Assembly (NCBI GenBank): GCA_964517215.1
Contig: CAZFBR010000028.1
Span: forward strand, 1-21,820
Source: CAZFBR01 sp035353495 [NCBI: uncultured bacterium]
Lineage (GTDB): Bacteria > DAOPZR01
Direction: 5' to 3'
Length of the DNA stretch: 21,820 bases
A model generated the notes under the pieces. It searched no databases. It was given only the letters and a program-made list of their open reading frames with translations, and was not told where the DNA came from. The first letter of the stretch is position 1; each line of letters starts with the position of its first letter. A program made the position numbers and the translations under genes. Shown piece after piece: positions 8,294 through 16,395 of the stretch.

Positions 8294-8336
8294 GGCGTCA
8301 CTCTATACGCTGCGCGACCCCGCCTGTCAACCCGCT

Positions 8337-9440
8337 TCAATGGCAGCGCTCATGCCACAGGCGTACCGTCGCCGCCCGCAGCGTCTCCCAGTCCGCCGTT
8401 GCCGCCGGCAGCGGCGCCAGCCGGCCGAAGACCAGGCGCGCGACGGCCAGCATGGCCGGCTGCTCCGCCGGCGGCGCACTGCTGCACAGCAGCAGCAGCA
8501 GTTCCAGCTGTTCGATCCGGTTATTGGCCAGCACCGGCACCGCATCCGGCGCCTGCGCCGCCGCCCACAAGGCCGCCGGCGACCGCAGTTCACACGCGCG
8601 CGGCAGCAGCAAGTCGGCACAGATCGCGCCATACACCGCGACCGCATCACGCCAGTACTGCACCGGATCGCCGGCAACCGTCGCCGTCGGCCGCAGCTTG
8701 AATGCCGTCGCCCGTTCGTTGAGCCGCAGCAGCTCCCGTTCCTCCGGGAATTCCTGCGCCATGATTGCCTGGCGCCGGCGATAGCTGTGATGGTAGTTCC
8801 CGGCCTGCATCAGCCGCGCTTCCACGCAGGCGGAGATTACCTTGCCGGTCTGATTGACCAGAAAGAACGCCTCCTCCGGGGTGGGCGCCCGCCGGGCAAA
8901 TTCCGCCGTGAACGCCTCCAGCGCGCAGATCAGCCGGTTGAGCAGCAGCGTCCGGATGGAACCCGGCGCTACTGTCCCCGCCGGATATGCCGGGATCATG
9001 GCCAGTGCATCTTCTCCCCACAACCGCCGCCCGCCATATTTCAGGTCGTAATTGAATTGCGTCGGCGGCAGGGTCGCCCAGGCCGACCACGGCAAAGGGA
9101 TCAGATCAATCAGCCGGATCCCGGTCCTGGCAGCCAGCGTTTTGCCCAGCGGGCGAAGATCGGTGGCAAATCCGTCCGGCACCGCCAGAATCAGATCGTA
9201 GTCGTTGACCGGCCGCACCCGCCCGCCATCGACCAGCACACTCCCCTCGCCGCGCCCGAACCCGCCGCCCAGCACGATCGCACGCACCGGAACGGCAGCG
9301 GTGATATCCGCCACCAGCAGGGCCAGGTCGGCGGCAACCGCGTCATCCACGCGCGGATCGTCGTATGCCGTGCACTGCGCCGCCGCGGCACGAATATGCG
9401 CATCCACGCCCGGTTTCATCAGCAACCCACCGTCAGACAT
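8337..9440 (-). CDS. Predicted nucleotidyltransferase-fold protein
   Basis: Predicted 367-aa protein. Residues about 54-90 carry a polymerase-beta-type nucleotidyltransferase motif: VLGGGFGRGEGS followed by NDYDLIL, with the two aspartates spaced as D-x-D in the usual metal site. The rest is helical with basic patches (SYRRRQAIMAQEFPEERELL) and resembles uncharacterised nucleotidyltransferase proteins near glycan genes. The ATG at 9440 overlaps the end of the methyltransferase gene by eight bases; an alternative ATG is at 9419. Translational coupling with the methyltransferase is likely. Whether it transfers a nucleotide to a small molecule, a glycan or a protein cannot be told from the sequence. 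Confidence 0.7.
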   Translation of the reverse strand: MSDGGLLMKPGVDAHIRAAAAQCTAYDDPRVDDAVAADLALLVADITAAVPVRAIVLGGGFGRGEGSVLVDGGRVRPVNDYDLILAVPDGFATDLRPLGKTLAARTGIRLIDLIPLPWSAWATLPPTQFNYDLKYGGRRLWGEDALAMIPAYPAGTVAPGSIRTLLLNRLICALEAFTAEFARRAPTPEEAFFLVNQTGKVISACVEARLMQAGNYHHSYRRRQAIMAQEFPEERELLRLNERATAFKLRPTATVAGDPVQYWRDAVAVYGAICADLLLPRACELRSPAALWAAAQAPDAVPVLANNRIEQLELLLLLCSSAPPAEQPAMLAVARLVFGRLAPLPAATADWETLRAATVRLWHERCH

Positions 9441-10191
9441 TCTTCCGCAGCAGCAGGTAATACTGCCACGGCTTGCCCGCCACCAGCCAGCGGTCGAGCG
9501 GCAGCAACGCCCGCAACAGCGGAAAGATGAAGTAGCGGATCGATTCGTTGAAACTGAAAAACAGCTCGACCAGCAGCGACCCCGCCGCATGACAGTAGGC
9601 GCATTGCGCAACCACCGTCAGGCCGCCGCGCGCGAAATCGTCCGTTACCCTGGCCATGGTCAGGTCGTACCGCACATGCCCCATGAAATCACGGTGCAAA
9701 TCCTCATCGGAAACCGCGAACCTGCCCAGCAGTTTTTGGTGCCAGGCCGCCGGCAGATGCCGCCGGAACCAGGCGCGCAACCGGACCGGCGAATGCCAGT
9801 AGCCGTCCACCGTCGACAGCAGGCAGGTCCCGCCCGGTTTCAGCACCCGGCTGATCTCCGGAATGAATTCCTCGTACCGCGGGACATGCTCCACCACATC
9901 CGAACAGAAGAGAAAATCAAAACTGGCGTCCGCATAGGGCAGCCGGGCGCCGCTGCCGCGACAGAACCGCACCGTCGGCAAGGCCCGGCGGATCCCGTAG
10001 TCCCTGATATCCACCGCATGCACGCAATTGCCCCGCCCGGTGAGGTACTGCGTGAAATGCCCGTCCAGGCAGCCCAGATCAAGCACCACGGCATCGGCTA
10101 CCTGACCGACTACCGGCAGGATGTACTGCATGCGCAGATAGCGGTTCAACGCCATCACATTGCCAAAGAGTTTTTCGTACATCGTGCCCAT
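9433..10191 (-). CDS. Class I SAM-dependent methyltransferase
   Basis: Predicted 252-aa methyltransferase of the UbiE/Methyltransf_11 type. Motif I is VLDLGCLDGHF near residue 37, the following acidic strand is AVDIRD, motif II is FDFLFCSDVVEHVP, and motif III is LKPGGTCLLSTVDG. The C-terminal part (RYFIFPLLRALLPLDRW) is hydrophobic and may touch the membrane. The ATG at 10191 has GGCGGG upstream; an ATG at 10239 would add 16 residues and has a weaker site. The gene overlaps the nucleotidyltransferase gene downstream by eight bases and is preceded by a promoter-like sequence at 10439-10467. It probably methylates a sugar or lipid intermediate of the glycan made by this cluster (inference). 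Confidence 0.85.
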   Translation of the reverse strand: MGTMYEKLFGNVMALNRYLRMQYILPVVGQVADAVVLDLGCLDGHFTQYLTGRGNCVHAVDIRDYGIRRALPTVRFCRGSGARLPYADASFDFLFCSDVVEHVPRYEEFIPEISRVLKPGGTCLLSTVDGYWHSPVRLRAWFRRHLPAAWHQKLLGRFAVSDEDLHRDFMGHVRYDLTMARVTDDFARGGLTVVAQCAYCHAAGSLLVELFFSFNESIRYFIFPLLRALLPLDRWLVAGKPWQYYLLLRKNV

Positions 10192-10517
10192 CAGCCCGCC
10201 GTATGCCCGACCGGCATCGCGCCGTCCGCCGGAATACATGATCCGTCAGATCAGCGCAGTAATCGCCGGGGTAATCATTCCCAATAGCGGCAACCGGCCC
10301 GGCATGCATCCGCACCCGGCGTTCCGCGCTGCCGTTCCCCTTGTCACCGGCAGGCGCGGTCGCGGAACACGGCCTGCCGCCTGCAACACACGAAATGCAT
10401 GCTCCCGGCAATGCAACCGGCAGCGACGCTGCGTGTGCAAAATATCACGATTCCACCCGACCGTCAACGCTGCCGGCCAGGACCGGCATGAGGCAGCGGA
10501 TATCATGCCGCCGTCAC
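10192..10517. other. Gap inside the minus-strand gene train
   Basis: About 325 bases separate two co-directional genes that otherwise sit in a tightly packed train. Besides the promoter at 10439-10467 I see no protein gene, no clear terminator, and no repeat. The transcript from that promoter would have an untranslated leader of about 240 bases, or about 190 if the methyltransferase starts at 10239. Confidence 0.5.
10439..10467 (-). promoter_or_regulatory. Candidate internal promoter for methyltransferase-nucleotidyltransferase-fusion genes
   Basis: On the minus strand, -35 TTGACG (10467-10462) is 17 bases from -10 TATTTT (10444-10439), with TG one base before the -10. The pattern stands out in GC-rich DNA. 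Transcription would start near 10432 and read into the genes at 10191, 9440 and 8293. Confidence 0.6.
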
Positions 10518-11084
10518 TCAGTCGCTAGCGCGCCCGCCCGTTCCGTGTTGTTCGGGATCGGCGGCAGATGCTGACGACTGATGCACCACCGTCGCAAAGT
10601 GCGGCGCCGGACGGACAGTTCCCAACAACCGGGCAACAACCGCATACGCCAGTACCAGCGGATAGAGCGCATAGAGCAGCACCAGCATCACCGGCCGGAG
10701 CATGCCATACCGGCGGCGGAACGCGCGGAGGCCCGGCGACAGGGGGATCAGGTCGAGGTTCGGCATAACACCCCACCATTCCTGCGCATCAAGCGCATGA
10801 ACCGCCGCGAGCACCTGCAGGTACGCGTCCTGCTGATAGTCGTTGAACGCGACATACACCCGCCGCCACGGCTGCGCCGCCACCGTCGCGGCCATGACCG
10901 CCGGCGTTACCGTGGGGGCATCGTACAGCACCACCGGCCCGGCGGCAATCCCTGCCGTGACCGCCGCGGCACGATCGTGCCGCACCAGCAGGGTCAGCTG
11001 CGGTCCGTGCAGCATGGCCAGGCAGCGGCGCAGATGCCGGACATTGCTGGTACCGACCAGCAGGTCGCCGGACGCCGCAGTCAT
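10518..11084 (-). CDS. Hypothetical protein with C-terminal hydrophobic segment
   Basis: Predicted 188-aa protein that I do not recognise. The ATG at 11084 overlaps the TGA of the upstream glycosyltransferase in the ATGA form, which decides the start. The N-terminal part alternates short strands and helices (DLLVGTSNVRHLRRC, LTLLVRHD, GPVVLYDAP, RRVYVAFNDYQQD) like half of a Rossmann or GT-B fold. Residues about 130-157 (GMLRPVMLVLLYALYPLVLA and onward) are hydrophobic and could be one or two membrane segments. A glycan-related role is suggested only by its coupling to the glycosyltransferase gene. It may be a truncated or shortened glycosyltransferase-like protein. Confidence 0.65.
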   Translation of the reverse strand: MTAASGDLLVGTSNVRHLRRCLAMLHGPQLTLLVRHDRAAAVTAGIAAGPVVLYDAPTVTPAVMAATVAAQPWRRVYVAFNDYQQDAYLQVLAAVHALDAQEWWGVMPNLDLIPLSPGLRAFRRRYGMLRPVMLVLLYALYPLVLAYAVVARLLGTVRPAPHFATVVHQSSASAADPEQHGTGGRASD

Positions 11085-12049
11085 GACAGCAGCGCCATGA
11101 TCTCGCCGTCGCCGCGCCGGCACGGCAGCGTGCGCCGAGCGGCCAGCGCTGCCGGCAGGCGCGTCAGTGCCGCCGCAAACGCTGCCAGGGCATTCAGCCC
11201 CTCGGCATAGATCTGGTCGAGCAGGATGGCCGGCAGGTGCAGCAGATGCGCCGTCAGCAGTTCCCGGTCGCTGACATTTTTCCAGTAGAACAGCCAGTAA
11301 TTGCGCAGCAGGATCCGGCGGCGGCGGCGTTCGGAGCAGTACGACGTTGTGCTGGCCCGCAGCCGGTGGCGCAGCACCGCGCGCGGCTCATGGCGGACCG
11401 TCCAGCCGGAGCGCCAGGCGCGATAGGACAAATCGACATCCTCGACGTAGAACGGATGGAAGAGCGGGTCAAAGCCGCCCAGGGCGCGGAATTTTTCCCG
11501 GTCAACCAGCATCCCGCCGCCGGTGGCATAGAACGTCGGGCCGGCTGCCGGGCGGGGCGGCGCCTCGCTGATCGCGAACCAGCCGCGGGCAAACCGCACG
11601 CTCTTGCCCGCCTCGATCACGCCGATCCGGTTCCAGTCGACACTGGTGCCGTCAACCGCAAACACCGCCGGATCAGTGAACTGCGCCAGCAGCAGGTCCA
11701 CATACCCGGGGTCAATGGCCATGTCATTGTTCAGCAGCAGCACGTGCGCGTAGCGGGCCGCACGCACGCCGATGGCGTTGCCCTCGCCGAAATGCGCGTT
11801 CCCCGCCACCGCAATGACGATGACCGCGGGGAATGCCGCGCGCAGCCACGCCACCGTGCCGTCCGTGCTGCCGTTATCGACCACGATCACTTCCGTGCGC
11901 ACCGCCGCGGCGGCCAGCGCCGCCAGCGTGGGCGGGAGCGACTCGGCCAGCAGCCGGCGGCCGTTATAGCTGACGATGATTACACTGACGCCGGCGGCGG
12001 CCGGCATGGCCGGTGTGCCCGCGGCGGTTTCCGCCGGTGCCGCGGTCAA
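11081..12049 (-). CDS. Family 2 glycosyltransferase (rhamnosyltransferase-like)
   Basis: Predicted 322-aa GT2 enzyme. Motifs in order: VSVIIVSYNGRRLLAESL, VIVVDNGSTDGTVAWLR, the metal-binding region LLLNNDMAIDPGY, the acceptor loop FYATGGGMLVDREKF and GGFDPLFHPFYVEDVDLSYR. The C-terminal NYWLFYWKNVSDRELL is usual in GTs acting on lipid-linked glycans. The TTG start at 12049 overlaps the recN stop (TTGA, 4 bases). An ATG at 12007 would give 308 residues and still keep the whole domain; neither has a clear ribosome-binding site. It is translationally coupled to the unknown gene downstream. The nucleotide sugar and acceptor are not predictable. Confidence 0.88.
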   Translation of the reverse strand: MTAAPAETAAGTPAMPAAAGVSVIIVSYNGRRLLAESLPPTLAALAAAAVRTEVIVVDNGSTDGTVAWLRAAFPAVIVIAVAGNAHFGEGNAIGVRAARYAHVLLLNNDMAIDPGYVDLLLAQFTDPAVFAVDGTSVDWNRIGVIEAGKSVRFARGWFAISEAPPRPAAGPTFYATGGGMLVDREKFRALGGFDPLFHPFYVEDVDLSYRAWRSGWTVRHEPRAVLRHRLRASTTSYCSERRRRRILLRNYWLFYWKNVSDRELLTAHLLHLPAILLDQIYAEGLNALAAFAAALTRLPAALAARRTLPCRRGDGEIMALLS

Positions 12050-13683
12050 CAGAGCAGTTCGCGGGCGGCAGCGCGCGACGCGGCGGTGATTTTCGGGGCA
12101 AACAGCGCCGCCACTTCCTCGATCCGGTCGTCACCCGTCACTGCCGCCAGGCGCACGGTGGCGGCGCCCTTGACGGTTTTCTTGTCGACGCGGAAATGGC
12201 GGTTGCCCGCGGCGGCGATGGCCGGCAGATGGGTGATGCAGATCACCTGCTGGTTCTTCGCCGCCGCCCGCAGCCGGTCCGCGACCTGCCCCGCCACTTC
12301 CCCGCTGATGCCCGTGTCGATTTCGTCGAACACCATGGTCGGCACCGGGCTTTCCTTCGCCAGCACCGTTTTGACCGCCAGCATCACGCGCGAAATTTCG
12401 CCACCCGACGCCACCCGGTTCAGCGGCTGCGCGCCATGCCCGGGATTGGCGGTGAACATGAACTCGACGCTTTCCGCGCCGCGCAGTTCCCACGCCGGCA
12501 GCGCGACCAGCGTCACCCCGAACTCCGCGGCGGGCAGGCCGAGCAGTTTCAGTTCCCGGCCGATCCCGGCGGCAAACTGCTTTGCCGCCTTCGCCCGCGC
12601 CGCGGTCAGCGCCCGCGCCGCCGCGGTCGCGCCGGCCGCCGCCGCCGCCACCGCCGCCGCCAGCTGCGCCAGTTCCTCGTCGCGATGGTCAACCCGCCGC
12701 ACCCGCTGTTCCAGTTCGTCGCGATAGGCCAGGACCGCCGCAATGCTGCCGCCGTATTTCTTCTTGAGCTGCTGGATGAGGAACTGCCGCTCTTCGACCT
12801 CATTCAGCCGCTGCGGATCATCACTGATCTGCTCGCCCGCGCAGCGCAGTTCGTGGCGCGTTTCCTGCAGCACCGCCTTGGCTTCGCGCACTTCCTGCAA
12901 GCGTCCCGCCGCCGCCGCATACCAGTCCGCCACCGCCTCGAGCGCCGCTTCGAGGTTGTCGAGCCGCTCCAGGATCCCCCCGTCGTCGCCCAGCGCCGCC
13001 GCGCCGCCGGTCACCGCCGCGACGATGTCGCCGGCATGGCGGAGCTGCTCGCGCTCGTGCTTGAGCTCCTCCTCCTCACCGTCGCGCAGCCCGGCCTCGC
13101 TGATCTCGCGCAGCTGAAAGCGGTACAGGTCGAGCGCCTGCGCGCTCTCCTGCGTGGCCCGCTGCGCGGCGGCATGCGCGTCCGTCGCCTGCCGCCAGGC
13201 CGTGAACGCCGCCTGCCAGGCCGCCAGTTCGCGCGCATGCCCGCCGAAGGCGTCGAGGATGCGGGTATAGTTTTCCGGATAGAGCAGCGTCTGGTGCTCG
13301 TGCTGGCCGTGCAGGTCGAGCAGGGTCTCCCCCAGGCGCTTGAGCAGCGACAGGGCCAGGGGCGTGCCGTCGAGCCACGCCCGCGATTCGCCCGCCGCCA
13401 CCACGCGGCGCACGGTGATCTCGCGTTCCGCCGGCAGGTCGAGCTCCGCCAGCAGCGCGCGCGCGGCGGGCGACAGCCCGAACCGCGCCACCACCTCGGC
13501 CCGGTCGCCCCACGGGCCGATATCCGCCGCGCCGGCGCGCGCGCCCAGCGCCAGGCCCAGCGCCCCGATGACGATCGACTTCCCCGCGCCCGACGGCCCG
13601 GTAATGACGTTCAGGCCGTCGCCGAATTCGACGTTGAGCCTGTCGATCAGCGCGACGTTGCGGATGGCCAGTTCGTGCAGCAC
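12046..13683 (-). CDS. recN: DNA repair protein RecN
   Basis: Predicted 545-aa SMC-like ATPase for double-strand break repair. Walker A is GPSGAGKS (29-36) at the end of a typical RecN N-terminus (LHELAIRNVALIDRLNVEF). The family mark LLDLHGQHEHQTLL is present, followed by a long coiled-coil middle. The C-terminal lobe has the signature region NRVASGGEISRVMLAVK, Walker B MVFDEIDTGISGEVA (about 450-464) and the H-loop ICITHLPAIAA. Length is normal for RecN. The GTG start at 13683 has a G-rich site upstream and lies seven bases after nadK, an order common in bacteria. Its stop overlaps the start of the glycosyltransferase. No SOS box was identified, and the gene has no promoter of its own that I can see. 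Confidence 0.97.
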   Translation of the reverse strand: MLHELAIRNVALIDRLNVEFGDGLNVITGPSGAGKSIVIGALGLALGARAGAADIGPWGDRAEVVARFGLSPAARALLAELDLPAEREITVRRVVAAGESRAWLDGTPLALSLLKRLGETLLDLHGQHEHQTLLYPENYTRILDAFGGHARELAAWQAAFTAWRQATDAHAAAQRATQESAQALDLYRFQLREISEAGLRDGEEEELKHEREQLRHAGDIVAAVTGGAAALGDDGGILERLDNLEAALEAVADWYAAAAGRLQEVREAKAVLQETRHELRCAGEQISDDPQRLNEVEERQFLIQQLKKKYGGSIAAVLAYRDELEQRVRRVDHRDEELAQLAAAVAAAAAGATAAARALTAARAKAAKQFAAGIGRELKLLGLPAAEFGVTLVALPAWELRGAESVEFMFTANPGHGAQPLNRVASGGEISRVMLAVKTVLAKESPVPTMVFDEIDTGISGEVAGQVADRLRAAAKNQQVICITHLPAIAAAGNRHFRVDKKTVKGAATVRLAAVTGDDRIEEVAALFAPKITAASRAAARELLC

Positions 13684-13690
13684 GGGACGG

Positions 13691-14518
13691 TCATTCCCCC
13701 CAGCCCAGCTTCTGCTTGAGCACCGCGAAGAACGAGCGCCGCCCGGAAAGGATGATCTTGACCCGCCCGGCCGCGCGCCGCACCGTCAGCGTTTCGCCGG
13801 CGGCCAGCTTGCCCGCCACCCGCCCGTCGCAGCGCACCAGGGCACCCGTTGAAGGGTCGGCCACCGCAACGCTCAGTTCATGCTCCGCGCTCACCGCCAG
13901 CGGCCGCAGCGAAAAGGTGTGCGGGCAGACAGGGGTCAACAGCAGCGTTTCCAGCGACGGTTCCAGCACCGAGCCGCCCGCCGAGAGCGAATGCGCGGTT
14001 GAGCCCGTCGGCGTGGCGATGATCAGCCCGTCGCCGCGCAGCCGCGACAGCTCCTCGCCGTCGATTGCCGTGGTCAGGTTGAGCATGGACGGGTAATTGT
14101 CCGCGACCAGCGCCACTTCGTTCAGCGCCGTCACCGGTTGCGGCGCCCCGGGCCAGTCCGCGGTCAGCAGCATGCGCGCCTCGACCTTGGCCGTCCCGGC
14201 GCGGAATGACGCCAGTTCGTCGGCCACCTCGGCCGGATTGATCTCCGTGAGAAAGCCGAGCGTGCCGAGGTTGATGCCGAAGATCGGCACATCGCGGCCC
14301 GCCAGCAGCCGCGCGGCAATCAGCAGGGTGCCGTCGCCGCCCAGCGTGGCGACGAGGTCCAGTTCCTCCGGCAGCTTCTCCGACCACGACAGCTCGCCCG
14401 CCCGCGCCCAGTCGGCGGGCAGGTAGAGCGTGCCGCACCCGCGCCGCAATGCGGTCAGGACGTTGAGCACTTCATTGGTGCGCGCCAGATGCTGCCGGAT
14501 GACGACCGCGCACTGCAT
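13691..14518 (-). CDS. nadK: NAD kinase
   Basis: Predicted 275-aa ATP-NAD kinase that makes NADP from NAD. Diagnostic motifs are all present: GGDGT (60-64), INLGTLGFLTEINP (82-95), LNEVAL (132-137) and the long glycine-rich GDGLIIATPTGSTAHSLSAG (162-181). Length fits bacterial NadK. The ATG at 14518 has a GAGGA site about seven bases upstream and is three bases after the acid phosphatase stop; recN follows seven bases later. nadK-recN neighbours are frequent, so this pair is probably the ancestral core around which the glycan genes are arranged. Confidence 0.97.
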   Translation of the reverse strand: MQCAVVIRQHLARTNEVLNVLTALRRGCGTLYLPADWARAGELSWSEKLPEELDLVATLGGDGTLLIAARLLAGRDVPIFGINLGTLGFLTEINPAEVADELASFRAGTAKVEARMLLTADWPGAPQPVTALNEVALVADNYPSMLNLTTAIDGEELSRLRGDGLIIATPTGSTAHSLSAGGSVLEPSLETLLLTPVCPHTFSLRPLAVSAEHELSVAVADPSTGALVRCDGRVAGKLAAGETLTVRRAAGRVKIILSGRRSFFAVLKQKLGWGE

Positions 14519-14521
14519 GGT

Positions 14522-15124
14522 TCAGTCCTCGGACGCGGGGATGATGATCTCCCCGAACTGGCCGGGATGGTACTTGGCCAGGGTGCCGTCGCTGTTGCGG
14601 TAGGATGATGCGGGCGAGCGGAGGAAGCGGATGCCGGTTACCCCCACCGCCTGCGCGTCGCTGATGTCGGAATCGCTGTCGCCGTAGAACACGTCCAGCC
14701 GCAGCGCGCGGATGCGCTCCTGCTTGCTGCGCGGCTCGAAATAGACGTTTTCCGCCGGAATGCCCATGGCGTCCTGCAGGAACCGCCCCACCGCCTCGCC
14801 CCCGGTGGGCGGGCGCGCGGTGATCGCATAGACCGTCACCCCCTGCGTCTGCAGGGCGCGCACCACCTCCAGCGCCGACCGCTTGACGCGGGAATAATCG
14901 CGGTCGTGGCCGTTGACCTCGGCCCAGAACGTATCGGTCCCGAACGCGTACTTCGCCGAGGCCGCGGCAAAGGCCGGGGTGGAAAAGAGCAGGGTATCGT
15001 CGATATCGAACCCGGCGCGCTGGATCCCCGCGGGGAGCCAGGCTGGCGGCGCCTGCAGCACCTGCGTATGCTGGCAGCCCGCCAGCAGTGCGACCAGCAA
15101 CACCAAACCGAGCAGCTTGCGCAT
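14522..15124 (-). CDS. Class B acid phosphatase (HAD superfamily), predicted lipoprotein
   Basis: Predicted 200-aa AphA-like acid phosphatase. The N-terminus is a lipoprotein signal peptide with lipobox LLAGC (13-17), so the mature protein is probably anchored in the envelope. HAD motifs: FDIDDTLLFSTPAF (39-52, nucleophile D40 and D42), ITARP (101-105), Lys in RSKQERIRAL (132-141), and GDSDSDISDA (148-157). The segment GIRFLRSPASSY and the C-terminal GQFGEIIIP match the class B pattern. The ATG at 15124 follows a strong GGGGGAGGA site; a much longer open frame upstream is a shadow of the permease. Class B enzymes hydrolyse nucleotides and other phosphomonoesters. Classical AphA is soluble and periplasmic, so the lipid anchor is a variation. 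Confidence 0.9.
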   Translation of the reverse strand: MRKLLGLVLLVALLAGCQHTQVLQAPPAWLPAGIQRAGFDIDDTLLFSTPAFAAASAKYAFGTDTFWAEVNGHDRDYSRVKRSALEVVRALQTQGVTVYAITARPPTGGEAVGRFLQDAMGIPAENVYFEPRSKQERIRALRLDVFYGDSDSDISDAQAVGVTGIRFLRSPASSYRNSDGTLAKYHPGQFGEIIIPASED

Positions 15125-15165
15125 GAGTATCCTCCCCCGGCAATGATCAATCAGTATAGCATGTT

Positions 15166-16395
15166 TCAGCCGGCAACCTGCAACCAGGCCAGCAGCACGG
15201 CGAGCGTGGCAACGGTCACCGGGATCCCCACGCGCGCATGCTCGCGGAAGCCGATCCGCACCCCGTAGCGCTGCGCCTGTTCGATGACAATCAGATTGGC
15301 GATGCTGCCGATGGTGATAAGGTTGCCGGCGAAGGTGCTGGCCAGGGCGAGCACATACCACGGTTCCGCCGTCAGCGGATCGAGGAACCGCACCAGGATC
15401 ATGGTCGCCGGGACGTTGCTGACGATATTGCTCAGTCCCGCCGCCACCAGCGTCAGCAGTGTGCCGTCGGTCAGGGCCAGGCCATGAGCGGCCAGCCGTT
15501 GCACCGTCCAGGCCGGCAGGCCGGTCGTCTCCAGGGCGCGCACGACCATGAACAGCCCGCAGAACAGGGTAATGAGATGCCAGTCGACAAATCCGAGGAT
15601 GGCCCGCGTCTTGATCGAACGGCTGCACAGGAAGACCGCCGCCACCGTCAGCGCCACCAGCTCGCGCGGCAGCGGCGTGAAGAGCAGGACCAGCAGCACC
15701 GCCAGTCCGCCAAGGCCCTTGCGCGTCTGATGCGCATGATAGGCCGGCCAGTCCGCCAGCGGCTCCGCCGCCGGAACGACCGCCGCTGGCAGCAGCAGCC
15801 GTCCGCGATAGATGAGCAGCAGCAGGCCATACAGCACCGCCAGCGACAGAACCACGGGCGGCAGGCACCAGGCGAGGAAGGGCGCAAACGCCAGCCGGCC
15901 GACCTGCCCGATGAGCATATTCTGCGGGTTGCCGATAATCGTCGCCGCCGAGCCGATATTGGTGGCACACGCCAGTCCGAGCAGGAACGGCACGGGATTG
16001 AGGTGCGCCCGCAGCAGCGCCGCGGTCAGGACCGGCGTAAAGGCCAGGCAGACGATATCATTGGTCAGCAGCGCCGCCAGCAGCGCGCTCACCGCCAGCG
16101 TTGCCGCGAGAAAGGTGCGCGGCCGGGCCAGCAGCTCCGTCAGTCTGACCGCCACCACCGTATAGAACCCCGACAGGCGGAACTGCGATGAGACCACCAT
16201 CAGCCCGTACAGCAGCAGGATCGTCGGGAAATCAATGGCGGCAATCGCCATCTCCGTGGTAAGCGCGCCGGCCGCCACCATCGCCACAGCGCCGAGCAAG
16301 GCGATGCCGGTCCGGTCGATGGCCAGCCCCGGGATATGTCCGAGTGCCACACCGAGATAGGTCGCCGCGAAAATGACGAGAATCGCCGTGGTCAT
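15166..16395 (-). CDS. ArsB/NhaD-type anion permease (ion transporter superfamily)
   Basis: Predicted 409-aa inner membrane transporter with about ten to twelve hydrophobic helices. Family marks include the helix-breaking repeats SALLAALLTNDIVCLAFTPV and AAGLSNIVSNVPATMILV, which carry the TND and SNVP motifs of the ArsB/NhaD/CitM superfamily, plus GNPQNMLIGQVG and TFAGNLITIGSIANLIVIEQ. Substrate could be arsenite, dicarboxylate, sulfate or Na+/H+; none can be chosen from sequence. The ATG at 16395 overlaps the kinase stop by four bases (ATGA), which rejects a longer frame starting at 16635. It is translationally coupled to the HprK-like kinase gene, an unusual partner. No ArsR-type regulator is nearby, which argues against arsenic resistance. 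Confidence 0.85.
   Translation of the reverse strand: MTTAILVIFAATYLGVALGHIPGLAIDRTGIALLGAVAMVAAGALTTEMAIAAIDFPTILLLYGLMVVSSQFRLSGFYTVVAVRLTELLARPRTFLAATLAVSALLAALLTNDIVCLAFTPVLTAALLRAHLNPVPFLLGLACATNIGSAATIIGNPQNMLIGQVGRLAFAPFLAWCLPPVVLSLAVLYGLLLLIYRGRLLLPAAVVPAAEPLADWPAYHAHQTRKGLGGLAVLLVLLFTPLPRELVALTVAAVFLCSRSIKTRAILGFVDWHLITLFCGLFMVVRALETTGLPAWTVQRLAAHGLALTDGTLLTLVAAGLSNIVSNVPATMILVRFLDPLTAEPWYVLALASTFAGNLITIGSIANLIVIEQAQRYGVRIGFREHARVGIPVTVATLAVLLAWLQVAG

Noticed and set aside
6344-8701. 785-codon plus-strand open frame
   Set aside because: It is antisense to the 899-aa fusion gene and full of Arg, Pro, Gln and His. Such long antisense frames are expected in GC-rich DNA, and the opposite strand has clear domain motifs.
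12013-13719. 568-codon plus-strand open frame
   Set aside because: It mirrors recN, which has all its diagnostic motifs. The antisense product is low-complexity and Arg-rich.
15125-15970. Long N-terminal extension of the acid phosphatase frame
   Set aside because: This part is the out-of-frame shadow of the permease gene. The ATG at 15124 has a strong ribosome-binding site and starts a proper lipoprotein signal peptide.
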